Positions 1 through 6,650 are shown, counted from the stretch's first letter. The stretch: 7,586 nt of DNA from Veillonella parvula (GCA_947096075.1 CAMUQE010000090.1:1-7586); one strand, 5' to 3'. A program made the numbers and translations. The notes: generated from the letters alone by a model not told the origin.

Positions 1-6
1 TACATC

Positions 7-34
7 GTTATAGATATATAATCAACACTTTAAA
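7..34 (-). promoter_or_regulatory. Possible leftward promoter downstream of atpI
   Basis: Read on the minus strand there is a TTTAAA box (29-34), a 16-nt spacer and a TATAAC box (7-12), matching 4/6 and 5/6 of the sigma-70 consensus. It would start transcription at about the left edge of the window, toward whatever follows atpI, plausibly atpB. The region is extremely AT-rich, so matches of this quality can arise by chance; this is a weak call. Confidence 0.22.
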
Positions 35-65
35 GATAAACAATTCTAAATAATCATAAAAGGAA

Positions 66-91
66 TGTATTCAATGCATTATTAGAATACA
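66..91. repeat. Inverted repeat in the gap after atpI
   Basis: A 7-bp perfect inverted repeat, TGTATTC (66-72) and GAATACA (85-91), flanks a 12-nt centre that itself contains the palindrome AATGCATT (73-80). It lies 75 nt downstream of the atpI stop. There is no clean T-run directly after it on the minus strand (only TTCCTTTT), so it is at best a weak terminator; the nested symmetry would also suit a dimeric regulator site. The rest of the 1-165 gap is AT-rich and holds no gene that I can see. Confidence 0.35.
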
Positions 92-165
92 ACTCCATGT
101 CTTAGTAAAATCAATATAAATACATTAATTGAAATGCAATAAATTTCTTAATTAAAATATAAAAA

Positions 166-534
166 TTAGAATCGATAACTAAGCCGCCAATACACTATAT
201 AAAGCGCAGGCTGAATAAGTGCAATCGCTACAAACATACTAATTGCTTCTACATTGGGAATCTTCAAGCCTAATACTACTAAAGATCCAACAAGCATAAG
301 ACGCCACACCATCTGTCTGCGTACCTTACGAACAGCCTTATAGGGATCACCTAACATAATCGCTTGACCATGTAGTGCAAGGCTAAGCAAGTAGAGCACC
401 ATTATAAAAATGCCCCACAACCAGCCCCATACATATTGTTGCAATCCGCATGCAATCTGTATTATTACTCCGAAAAAGGCAATAAAAAAACAAGTCAGTA
501 GCACGCACACTATGAATTTTATATATTGATTCAT
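166..534 (-). CDS. atpI: AtpI-like ATP synthase accessory membrane protein
   Basis: A 122-residue, almost wholly hydrophobic protein with four predicted membrane segments at about residues 6-27, 34-56, 74-91 and 97-117. A short basic loop (about 66-73, KAVRKVRR) separates the two hairpins. This size and topology fit the AtpI/UncI family, encoded at the head of F-type ATP synthase operons and implicated elsewhere in c-ring assembly or divalent-cation supply. Sequence conservation in this family is low, so the call leans on topology and on its place directly after atpZ. The start at 534 is supported by GAGG (540-543) five nt upstream, just beyond the atpZ stop; the intergenic gap is only 10 nt, so the two genes are probably co-translated. 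ATP synthase structural genes would be expected beyond the left edge, but 165 nt of AT-rich sequence intervene first. Confidence 0.72.
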   Translation of the reverse strand: MNQYIKFIVCVLLTCFFIAFFGVIIQIACGLQQYVWGWLWGIFIMVLYLLSLALHGQAIMLGDPYKAVRKVRRQMVWRLMLVGSLVVLGLKIPNVEAISMFVAIALIQPALYIVYWRLSYRF

Positions 535-544
535 ACATACCTCA

Positions 545-739
545 CTACTTAACTTGTTTATATAACATATAAAACCCTGTTATAGCGCCTATTAGGCCAA
601 ATATGACCATACAGAGTGGTTCCGTTTGAAGCCAAGTATCCAATTGATAACCTAGCCAAATAAAACCACCTATACAGGAGACCAGTGTGACCCCCGCCGA
701 TGTTGCCATTGCGAGGGCTTTCACAAGATCCTTATCCAT
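545..739 (-). CDS. atpZ: AtpZ/AtpI-family small membrane protein
   Basis: A 64-residue protein with two membrane segments (about 8-30 and 42-60) joined by the loop GYQLDTWLQTEP (30-41). This matches the AtpZ pattern: two helices with a G-x-x-L-D-x-x-L-x-T-x-P connector. AtpZ proteins are encoded beside atpI, and in alkaliphilic Bacillus they have been linked to Mg2+/Ca2+ supply for the ATP synthase. The ATG at 739 gives the usual family length and follows the wecB stop by one nt (TAA-T-ATG). No Shine-Dalgarno is visible there, so translation probably depends on reinitiation by ribosomes finishing wecB. Alternative starts at 775 (GTG) and 772 (ATG) would add 11-12 residues and overlap wecB by about 30 nt; neither has a well-spaced ribosome site. 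I prefer 739. Confidence 0.75.
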   Translation of the reverse strand: MDKDLVKALAMATSAGVTLVSCIGGFIWLGYQLDTWLQTEPLCMVIFGLIGAITGFYMLYKQVK

Positions 740-740
740 A

Positions 741-1883
741 TTATTTACCAAAACGTTCAGGGCGATTTGCATCACCTAAAAACTCATGGCGTAACGCTTG
801 AATAATGCGTTCAGATGCTTTACCATCACCATAGGGATTAACGGAATTAGACATCAACTTATACGCTTCAGCATTGCTCAATAATTCATGAGCTGCTTTA
901 TGAACCACATCCTTATTAGTACCTACAAGGCGAACAGTACCTGCTTCTACTGCTTCAGGGCGCTCTGTTGTATCACGCAACACGAGAACTGGTTTCCCAA
1001 GAGCTGGCGCTTCCTCTTGAATCCCACCAGAATCAGTAAGAATCAAATAAGATTTAGCCATCAAGTTTGCAAACGGTTCATAGTCAAGAGGATCAATTAA
1101 TGTAACACGCTCCACAGAACCAAGCTCCTCTTGTACAACTTGGCGAACTTTAGGATTTTTATGTACAGGGAATACAACTTGAATATCTTCAAATTCATTA
1201 ATTAAATCACGAATAACTTGGTATACATGACGCATAGGTTCGCCTAAGTTTTCACGGCGATGTGTGGTAACAAGAACCGTACGTTTTTCGGGATCGAGAG
1301 CATTAATAGCTGCATTATCGAATACATAGTTGTCTTGAACCGTCGTATCAAGAGCATCGATAACAGTATTGCCAGTTACATAAAGATGTTCTGTATTGAT
1401 ATTTTCTTTTTTTAGATTGCTTTCAGAACTAGAAGTAGGTGCAAAGTGATACGTCGCAATAGAGCCCGTCAATTTTCGGTTCATCTCTTCAGGGAACGGA
1501 GAGTAAATATCACCTGTTCGAAGACCTGCTTCTACGTGACCTACAGGAATTTCTTGGTAGAAAGAAGCCAAAGCACCGGCAAAGGTAGTAGTAGTATCAC
1601 CATGAACGAGTACTACATCTGGTTTTGCCTTTTCTAATACATCTTTAAGGCCTAGTAAAGCACGATTAGTTACATCATATAATGTCTGACCTTGGCTCAT
1701 AATATTCAAGTCGTAATCTGGGGTAATATTAAACAAGTTCAGTACTTGATCGAGCATATCGCGATGTTGTGCCGTAACGGTTACGATAGGTTCCATATCT
1801 GGTGCTGCTTGTAATGCTTTCACAAGAGGAGCCATCTTGATAGCCTCAGGTCTTGTACCAAAGATTGTCATAACTTTTAACAT
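741..1883 (-). CDS. wecB: UDP-N-acetylglucosamine 2-epimerase (non-hydrolysing)
   Basis: A 380-residue cytosolic enzyme interconverting UDP-GlcNAc and UDP-ManNAc, the ManNAc donor for surface polysaccharides. It has the full GT-B-fold epimerase signature: GTRPEAIK (9-16), HGDT (94-97, Asp96), HVEAGLRT (116-123, Glu118), PFPEE (129-133, Glu132), THRREN (207-212, His208), TDSGGIQEEA (283-292) and RDTTERPEA (303-311). These cover the acidic and histidine residues known to matter in E. coli WecB, so it should be active. Length is typical. The ATG at 1883 is chosen because GGAGG (1889-1893) lies five nt upstream and GTRPE then falls at its usual distance from the N-terminus; a GTG at 1928 in the same frame lacks this support. 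The SD sits between GTTG and CAAC, a possible 4-bp hairpin displaying GAGG in its loop. A strong terminator lies 25 nt upstream, so expression needs read-through or an unseen promoter. Confidence 0.96.
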   Translation of the reverse strand: MLKVMTIFGTRPEAIKMAPLVKALQAAPDMEPIVTVTAQHRDMLDQVLNLFNITPDYDLNIMSQGQTLYDVTNRALLGLKDVLEKAKPDVVLVHGDTTTTFAGALASFYQEIPVGHVEAGLRTGDIYSPFPEEMNRKLTGSIATYHFAPTSSSESNLKKENINTEHLYVTGNTVIDALDTTVQDNYVFDNAAINALDPEKRTVLVTTHRRENLGEPMRHVYQVIRDLINEFEDIQVVFPVHKNPKVRQVVQEELGSVERVTLIDPLDYEPFANLMAKSYLILTDSGGIQEEAPALGKPVLVLRDTTERPEAVEAGTVRLVGTNKDVVHKAAHELLSNAEAYKLMSNSVNPYGDGKASERIIQALRHEFLGDANRPERFGK

Positions 1884-1908
1884 AGTTGCCTCCAACGTAG
1901 TAGGATAG

Positions 1909-1932
1909 AAAAATGGGGCGCCAAGCACCCCA
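1909..1932 (-). terminator. Intrinsic terminator between wecA and wecB
   Basis: On the minus strand TGGGGTGC pairs with GCGCCCCA (8 bp including one G-U) across a TTG loop (stem 1914-1932), directly followed by five T residues (1909-1913). This is a standard Rho-independent terminator. It begins seven nt after the wecA stop and ends 25 nt before the wecB start, so it should end, or partly attenuate, the ACT-DUF711-wecA transcript. Confidence 0.82.
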
Positions 1933-1939
1933 CAGATGG

Positions 1940-3091
1940 TTATTCCTTATGAGAATCATCAGTATTCTCCAAAGCTTTAGCCAATTCATCGCGATCAAAG
2001 GATATGGTATCATCCGAGTCACTGCGTTCAATTGTAGGACGTGGTAACGGATGCCCTGCCGCATCACTATGCATGATAACACCAAGGCGTCGTGCAATAT
2101 AGATACTACACAAGAAAATTACTAATACTAAGGTCGCACCGACCCAAGCATTAACCTCTGCAACGATAACAGATACACCACCGAAAAGAGCTGTTACTGC
2201 ATACATCAACAATACAGCTTGCTTTTGTGTTAATCCTTGTGCTAATAAACGATGATGCACGTGACCTTTATCAGGCTTAAAAATTGGACGACCGCTAATT
2301 TTACGGCGCACAATAGCAAACAATGTATCAAGAATTGGTAGACCTAATACGATAGCTGGTACTACTAATGCAATGGTAGCAGCCGTTTTAACGGCGCCCA
2401 TAACAGAAATAGCAGCCAATGTATAACCGAGAAGCATAGAGCCCGTATCACCCATAAAGATTTTTGCAGGGTTAAAGTTATACCGCAAGAAACCTACCGT
2501 TGCACCCGCCAAAGCAAGAGAAATACATGCTAGGTCGGTTTGACCAAGTTGTAATGTCATCGCACATACAGCGATGCAAGCGATAAAGGAAATACCTGCT
2601 GCCAAGCCATCAAGGCCATCGATGAGATTTACGATATTCGTAAAACCTACAATCCAGAAGATAGTCAATGGAATAGCCCAATACTTGAGATATACTACAC
2701 CACCCCAAGGAAGGTTAATGAAGTCTACTCGAATATCATAAGCCACCAGAATAGCAGCTGCTATAATTTGTCCCATTAACTTAGTTTTTGGCTCAATTTG
2801 TTTAATGTCGTCCCAAATACCAACTAGCACCAAAATGACCGTACCAAGGACAAACCCAAACAATTTATGATCATGCGGGATAGAATTGTTAAAAAGAACC
2901 GATCCCACATAACCGAGAAAGATTGCTAATCCACCAAGTCGTGGAATCGCACCATGATGCACCTTTCGAGCATCAGGCTTATCTATTGCCCCAACAGCAA
3001 CGGCAAAGCGTTTTACCAATGGGGTAAGTGCAAAGGTTATGATGAGCGCTAGTGCAAAGGCCCACACATAATCGAGCACATATTCACTCAT
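1940..3091 (-). CDS. wecA: Undecaprenyl-phosphate GlcNAc-1-phosphate transferase (WecA/TagO type)
   Basis: A 383-residue polytopic membrane enzyme of the MraY/WecA family. It transfers GlcNAc-1-phosphate from the UDP-sugar to undecaprenyl phosphate, starting lipid-linked glycan assembly at the inner membrane. Visible signatures are DKPDARKVHHGAIPRLGG (37-54), the DD pair in GIWDD (91-95), NLIDGLDGLAAG (155-166), MGDTGS (213-218) and the HVHHRL loop (277-282). That HxHH loop, and the lack of a muramyl-pentapeptide-type region, favour WecA/TagO over MraY. A hydrophilic acidic tail (about 341-383) extends past the last helix. The start at 3091 has GGAGG (3098-3102) six nt upstream. The gap to the preceding DUF711 gene is 34 nt, suggesting one transcript. 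With wecB next to it, it probably feeds an O-antigen-like or capsular polysaccharide; the name tagO would be equally valid by homology. Confidence 0.92.
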   Translation of the reverse strand: MSEYVLDYVWAFALALIITFALTPLVKRFAVAVGAIDKPDARKVHHGAIPRLGGLAIFLGYVGSVLFNNSIPHDHKLFGFVLGTVILVLVGIWDDIKQIEPKTKLMGQIIAAAILVAYDIRVDFINLPWGGVVYLKYWAIPLTIFWIVGFTNIVNLIDGLDGLAAGISFIACIAVCAMTLQLGQTDLACISLALAGATVGFLRYNFNPAKIFMGDTGSMLLGYTLAAISVMGAVKTAATIALVVPAIVLGLPILDTLFAIVRRKISGRPIFKPDKGHVHHRLLAQGLTQKQAVLLMYAVTALFGGVSVIVAEVNAWVGATLVLVIFLCSIYIARRLGVIMHSDAAGHPLPRPTIERSDSDDTISFDRDELAKALENTDDSHKE

Positions 3092-3125
3092 AAGACACCT
3101 CCAACAAGTAGGTTGTAAAAACGGA

Positions 3126-4484
3126 TTAATTCGTTAAGCTACGAATAGGAGCAGGAATTCTTCCACCACGTGCAATGAACTCGGCTGCACTATATGGACT
3201 CACTTCAATAATAGGAGCATAGCCTAATAATCCACCAAACTCAACAACCTCTCCAACAGTCTTACCAGGTACAGGAATTACACGAACCGCAGTTGTCTTA
3301 TTATTAATCATACCAATTGCTGATTCATCTGCAATGATAGCAGAAATGGTATCAGCAGTAGTGTCTCCAGGAATAGCAATCATATCAAGACCTACAGAAC
3401 ATACACATGTCATGGCCTCTAATTTATCAAGCGTCAAACTGCCACAGGATACAGCATCAATCATGCCTGCATCTTCTGAGACAGGAATGAATGCACCACT
3501 AAGCCCACCTACGTGAGAGGAAGCCATAAGACCACCTTTTTTCACCGCATCATTAAGTAATGCTAGTGCTGCTGTAGTGCCATGACACCCACAAGAGGAC
3601 AAGCCCATTTCTTCAAGAACATGAGCTACAGAGTCACCTACAGCTGGCGTTGGTGCCAAAGATAAATCGATAATACCAAATGGTTTACCAAGACGACGAG
3701 ATGCCTCTTGCGCTACCAATTGACCTACGCGAGTGATTTTGAAAGCAGTACGTTTAATCGTTTCTGCTACAATGTCAAAGGATTGTCCACGAACGGATTC
3801 AAGCGCATGTTTTACAACGCCCGGGCCAGATACACCTACAGAAATAGCACTATCCCCTTCTGTTACGCCGAAAAAAGCACCGGCCATGAACGGGTTATCC
3901 TCTACAGGATTACAGAAAATAACGAGCTTAGCACAACCCAGCGCATCATTATCCTTTGTAAGTTCTGCTGTTTTCTTAACGATGATACCCATGTCGCGCA
4001 CTGCGTCCATATTGATACCAGTTTTAGTTGAGCCCACCGCAACAGAACTACAAACGATATCCGTAGTTGCCAGAGCTTCAGGAATAGAGTCAATCAAAAT
4101 ACGATCAGCTCGTGTAGCGCCCTTTGTTACAAGTGCAGAAAAGCCGCCGATAAAATTAATACCTACAGTTTTTGCAGCACGATCCATAGCTTCCGCCACA
4201 GGAACATAGGATGTTAAATCACTACCACCTGCTACAAGAGAAATTGGTGTTACAGAAATACGCTTGTTGATAATAGGGATACCGAACTCGCGTTCAATAT
4301 CTTCACCCGTAGATACAAGGTGTTCTGCTTCTTTCGTAATACGGTCATAAATGCGATCACACAGTTCTTTACCAGAACTAGATGCGCATTCGAGCAAGCT
4401 GATCCCCATCGTAATGGTACGCACATCAAGCTTATTATCGTGAATCATCTGATTCGTTTCTAAAATATTGTCGATAGATAACAT
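3126..4484 (-). CDS. DUF711 / UPF0210 'PFL family' protein
   Basis: A 452-residue soluble protein of the UPF0210/DUF711 family, full length for that family. Family-typical stretches are GGFSALVTKGAT (113-124), SVGVSGPGVVKHAL (215-228), DLSLAPTPAVGDS (273-285), CGCHGTTAALALLNDAV (298-314), SSHVGGLSGAFIPVSEDAG (322-340) and VCSVGLDMIAIPGDTT (361-376). The 'PFL' label reflects a remote fold resemblance to pyruvate formate-lyase; I see no C-terminal glycyl-radical motif, so it should not be read as that enzyme. Its reaction is unknown to me. The clustered Cys298/Cys300/His301 and Cys360/Cys362 are plausible functional residues. The start at 4484 has a perfect AGGAGG (4490-4495) five nt upstream that overlaps the stop of the ACT gene, so the two are almost certainly translationally coupled. 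The same gene pair occurs in other Firmicutes, for example Streptococcus, suggesting a shared function. Confidence 0.95.
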   Translation of the reverse strand: MLSIDNILETNQMIHDNKLDVRTITMGISLLECASSSGKELCDRIYDRITKEAEHLVSTGEDIEREFGIPIINKRISVTPISLVAGGSDLTSYVPVAEAMDRAAKTVGINFIGGFSALVTKGATRADRILIDSIPEALATTDIVCSSVAVGSTKTGINMDAVRDMGIIVKKTAELTKDNDALGCAKLVIFCNPVEDNPFMAGAFFGVTEGDSAISVGVSGPGVVKHALESVRGQSFDIVAETIKRTAFKITRVGQLVAQEASRRLGKPFGIIDLSLAPTPAVGDSVAHVLEEMGLSSCGCHGTTAALALLNDAVKKGGLMASSHVGGLSGAFIPVSEDAGMIDAVSCGSLTLDKLEAMTCVCSVGLDMIAIPGDTTADTISAIIADESAIGMINNKTTAVRVIPVPGKTVGEVVEFGGLLGYAPIIEVSPYSAAEFIARGGRIPAPIRSLTN

Positions 4485-4489
4485 AAGTG

Positions 4490-4495
4490 CCTCCT
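4490..4495 (-). promoter_or_regulatory. Ribosome binding site overlapping the ACT-gene stop
   Basis: A perfect AGGAGG, five nt before the DUF711 ATG, shares two bases with the TAG stop of the upstream ACT gene (4494-4496). It fixes the DUF711 start and points to coupled translation and balanced amounts of the two proteins. Confidence 0.85.
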
Positions 4496-4769
4496 ATCCT
4501 ACACGGTGCATGCTCAAGAAAATATCAGCATGTTGCGCACGGATTTCAACACCTAGTTCTTTACCTTGTGTAGTCAAAGCTTCTTGAATAGCTGTAAGAT
4601 TTTTCATATCTTCAGACTTAGTTTCACACATCATAATCATATTGAAGACACCATCAAGGATGGTTTGATTAATAGACATAATATTTACGCCATGGTTAGC
4701 GAGCACGGTACTAACTCCAGCAATGATACCAACGCGGTCTACGCCGACAACGGTAACAACTAATTTCAT
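4494..4769 (-). CDS. ACT-domain protein (UPF0237 family)
   Basis: A 91-residue protein that is essentially one stand-alone ACT domain, a small ligand-binding fold that often senses amino acids. The N-terminus MKLVVTVVGVDRVGIIAGVS has the usual first strand and the DRVGI turn, followed by ANHGVNIMSINQTILDGVF (about 31-49) and a second helix ending near residue 75. This matches UPF0237 proteins, which are encoded immediately before UPF0210/DUF711 genes, as here. The simplest inference is that it is a regulatory or partner subunit of the DUF711 protein; the ligand is unknown. The ATG at 4769 is preceded by AGAAGG with about seven nt spacing, and the ACT fold begins immediately; the GTG at 4790 would only add a non-homologous leader. 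It heads the cluster ACT-DUF711-wecA and has an unusual 5' leader with an exact tandem repeat. Confidence 0.94.
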   Translation of the reverse strand: MKLVVTVVGVDRVGIIAGVSTVLANHGVNIMSINQTILDGVFNMIMMCETKSEDMKNLTAIQEALTTQGKELGVEIRAQHADIFLSMHRVG

Positions 4770-4804
4770 AACATCACCTTCTCTAAGCACTACAAACTAC
4801 ATAG

Positions 4805-4842
4805 CCAGTATAGGGCATTCAATCCAGTATAGGGCATTCAAT
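4805..4842. repeat. Perfect 19-bp tandem repeat in the ACT-gene leader
   Basis: Two head-to-tail copies of CCAGTATAGGGCATTCAAT (4805-4823 and 4824-4842) match at 19/19 positions with no spacer. On the minus strand each copy reads ATTGAATGCCCTATACTGG and carries a TATACT, resembling a -10 box. The array ends 35 nt before the ACT start and lies just downstream of the extended -10 box at 4858-4866. The 19-bp period is close to two helical turns, which would put two protein sites on the same face of the DNA. It could instead be a recent slippage duplication with no role. Confidence 0.97.
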
Positions 4843-4857
4843 AAACTATATTAATAT

Positions 4858-4866
4858 ATTATACCA
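4858..4866 (-). promoter_or_regulatory. Extended -10 promoter for ACT-DUF711-wecA
   Basis: On the minus strand TGGTATAAT is a perfect extended -10 element (TGnTATAAT). No convincing -35 is seen at 16-18 nt, which extended -10 promoters can do without. Transcription would begin near 4851, giving a leader of about 80 nt that contains both copies of the 19-bp repeat. It lies about 57 nt beyond the pgm stop, in a gap where I see no strong terminator for pgm. Confidence 0.55.
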
Positions 4867-4922
4867 CATTTATTATTATTCATTAGTGAAATCTTCATGA
4901 GTTTTCTAGTAAAAATAATATG

Positions 4923-6560
4923 TTACACTTCGTCAGACAAAGCACTTGTTACAATCTCTTCACCAGCAGTTAACAATGCGATAAGACCTTTATCGCCTTT
5001 ATAGCTTTCACCATAAATTTTATATAAATCTTCGGTACCAGATGGACGTGCCACAAACCAGCCTGTCTCCGTTTCAACTCTAACACCATCGATAGGCATA
5101 TCTTTATACAGAGATGTAGTACGAACATTTGTAATCGCATCCCCATCTATTTCGGTAGCCGTGATGGAACTTGCATTTAATTGCTTCAACTTAGCCTTGG
5201 CCGCCTTGGTACAAGCCGCATCAATACGACCAAATCGAGGGTCCCCACAGCCTTCCACAATATTGTTATACAGTCTCTCAACAGTGGCGCCCATTACAGC
5301 GTACATCTCCATTGCTAAGAGAGCCATTACCATGCCGTCTTTATCTGTGGTCCATACAGTACCATCTTTTTTGAGGAAAGATGCACCCGCAGATTCTTCG
5401 CCACCGATGCCAATTTCTCCATCAAATAATAGGGAGCTAAAATATTTAAAACCCACCGGAACTTCATATACAGGAATTTCTTTAACAGATGCCCACTTAT
5501 CAATCATGGTTGTACAAACAACGGTTTTACCTACCCCTTTATCCTTCCAACCACGGGTTGTGAACAGATAATCAGCAGCGGCTACGAGGAATGCATTTGG
5601 TGATGCAAGACCATCCGCACTAACAATACCATAACGATCATAGTCAGGATCATTGCCGACAGCCAAATCATAGTTACCAATTTGCTTAATAACTTCTGCC
5701 ATAGCGTATTCAGAGGAACAATCCATGCGAACCTTACCATCATGGTCATACGTCATAAAGCTAAAGGTCGGATCATACTCATCATTGATAATATCCATGT
5801 TGAGATTATAACGCTCTTTAATAGCTCGCCAATAACCCAGTCCACTACCACCGAGGGCATTAACAAGTACCTTAGGTTTTGCACTTTGGATTGCCTCCAT
5901 ATTAATGATAGAAGACAGTTCGTCTACGTACAGGCCTTTATAGTCATACAAAACTTGTTGGTCAGGTTCAATATTGTCGATGCTAATACGTTTAAACCCT
6001 TCTAGTTCACAGTATGCACGAACATACTCATTAGCTCGAGTTTCAATCCATTTTGTAACGAGAGTATCCGCCGGACCACCATTAGTAGCGTTATACTTAA
6101 TACCACCATTATCTGGAGGATTATGAGACGGCGTAATCACGATACCATCCGCCTTATCATCGTGACTTTCATTATAACGAATAATAGCACGAGATATAGA
6201 TGGGGTCGGAACGAAATCCATATCGGAATCAACCATTGCCGTTACACCATTACCAGCAAGAACCTCAAGCACGGTCACAAGGGCTGGCTGAGATAAAGCA
6301 TGTGTATCTTGACCGACAAAAAGCGGGCCTGTAGCGCCAAATTGTCCACGACCATCACAAATAGCCTGTGTAATAGCGGCCACATGTAAATCTGTAAAAG
6401 TACCATTTAAAGATGTACCACGATGGCCAGATGTGCCAAAGGATACGAGTTGTGTCGGATCAGTAACGTCCGGAGCATTATCAAAATATGCATCCACAAG
6501 GGTTTGCACATCGATAATATCTTGTTCTTGTACAGGCGTACCTGCTAATTTGTGAGTCAT
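4923..6560 (-). CDS. pgm: Alpha-D-glucose phosphate-specific phosphoglucomutase
   Basis: A 545-residue cytosolic enzyme interconverting glucose-6-phosphate and glucose-1-phosphate, linking central metabolism to UDP-glucose, glycogen and surface glycans. It is colinear with E. coli Pgm (546 aa). Signatures: FGTSGHRG (41-48), the catalytic phosphoserine loop TPSHNPPDNGGIKYN (143-157, Ser145), the Mg2+ loop GNDPDYDRYG (302-311, Asp304/306/308), the sugar-binding GGEESAGASF (387-396) and the phosphate-binding RPSGTEDLYKIYGES (505-519). The metal loop has Tyr where E. coli has His (DYDRHG); the three metal-binding aspartates are kept, so activity is expected. The ATG at 6560 has GAGG (6566-6569) five nt upstream and gives the E. 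coli-like N-terminus; the in-frame TTG at 6590 lacks this. A 173-nt gap with its own promoter-like sequence separates it from yitT, so it is probably transcribed alone or with the ACT cluster by read-through. Confidence 0.97.
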   Translation of the reverse strand: MTHKLAGTPVQEQDIIDVQTLVDAYFDNAPDVTDPTQLVSFGTSGHRGTSLNGTFTDLHVAAITQAICDGRGQFGATGPLFVGQDTHALSQPALVTVLEVLAGNGVTAMVDSDMDFVPTPSISRAIIRYNESHDDKADGIVITPSHNPPDNGGIKYNATNGGPADTLVTKWIETRANEYVRAYCELEGFKRISIDNIEPDQQVLYDYKGLYVDELSSIINMEAIQSAKPKVLVNALGGSGLGYWRAIKERYNLNMDIINDEYDPTFSFMTYDHDGKVRMDCSSEYAMAEVIKQIGNYDLAVGNDPDYDRYGIVSADGLASPNAFLVAAADYLFTTRGWKDKGVGKTVVCTTMIDKWASVKEIPVYEVPVGFKYFSSLLFDGEIGIGGEESAGASFLKKDGTVWTTDKDGMVMALLAMEMYAVMGATVERLYNNIVEGCGDPRFGRIDAACTKAAKAKLKQLNASSITATEIDGDAITNVRTTSLYKDMPIDGVRVETETGWFVARPSGTEDLYKIYGESYKGDKGLIALLTAGEEIVTSALSDEV

Positions 6561-6581
6561 AGGAACCTCTAATCTCATATT

Positions 6582-6596
6582 GAGGGGCAAGCCCTC
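6582..6596 (-). other. Small GC-rich hairpin in the pgm leader
   Basis: On the minus strand GAGGG (6592-6596) and CCCTC (6582-6586) form a 5-bp stem with loop CTTGC, 12 nt upstream of the pgm ribosome site. It has no T-run on the minus strand, so it is not a terminator. The CCTC strand could alternatively pair with the pgm SD GAGG (6566-6569). Confidence 0.3.
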
Positions 6597-6635
6597 TCAT
6601 TTTTACAAAGCTAATATTTTATCTATCGTATTAAA

Positions 6636-6650
6636 ACATTTTTTAAATGT
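6636..6650. repeat. AT-rich hairpin between yitT and pgm
   Basis: ACATTT (6636-6641) and AAATGT (6645-6650) form a perfect 6-bp inverted repeat with a 3-nt loop. On the minus strand it is followed by a short TTT. The stem is almost all A-T, so termination of the yitT transcript here would be weak. Confidence 0.3.

Noticed and set aside
1846..2097. 83-codon open frame on the minus strand overlapping the wecA end and wecB start
   Set aside because: It is an alternate-frame reading across the terminator and both confident genes, with no independent start signal.
3733..4209. 158-codon open frame on the plus strand
   Set aside because: It is antisense to the conserved middle of the DUF711 gene, has no recognisable family or ribosome site, and is explained by codon bias of the real gene.
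4783..4818. Possible 11-residue leader ORF (MPYTGYVVCSA) starting inside the 19-bp repeat
   Set aside because: There is no good ribosome site and no run of regulatory codons; two ATGs arise simply because the repeat unit contains one. Not enough to call a leader peptide.
4861..4922. Possible pgm terminator in the AT-rich sequence after its stop
   Set aside because: Only weak 4-bp A-T pairings and the small imperfect palindrome CTCATGAAG are present, with no GC stem followed by a T-run.
5161..5571. 136-codon open frame on the plus strand
   Set aside because: It lies wholly antisense to the conserved sugar-binding and C-terminal parts of pgm; low-complexity shadow translation with no family features.
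6561..6590. N-terminal extension of pgm from a TTG at 6590
   Set aside because: The extra ten residues match nothing in the family, and the ATG at 6560 has a well-spaced GAGG; the same logic rejected the GTG starts at 4790 (ACT) and 1928 (wecB).
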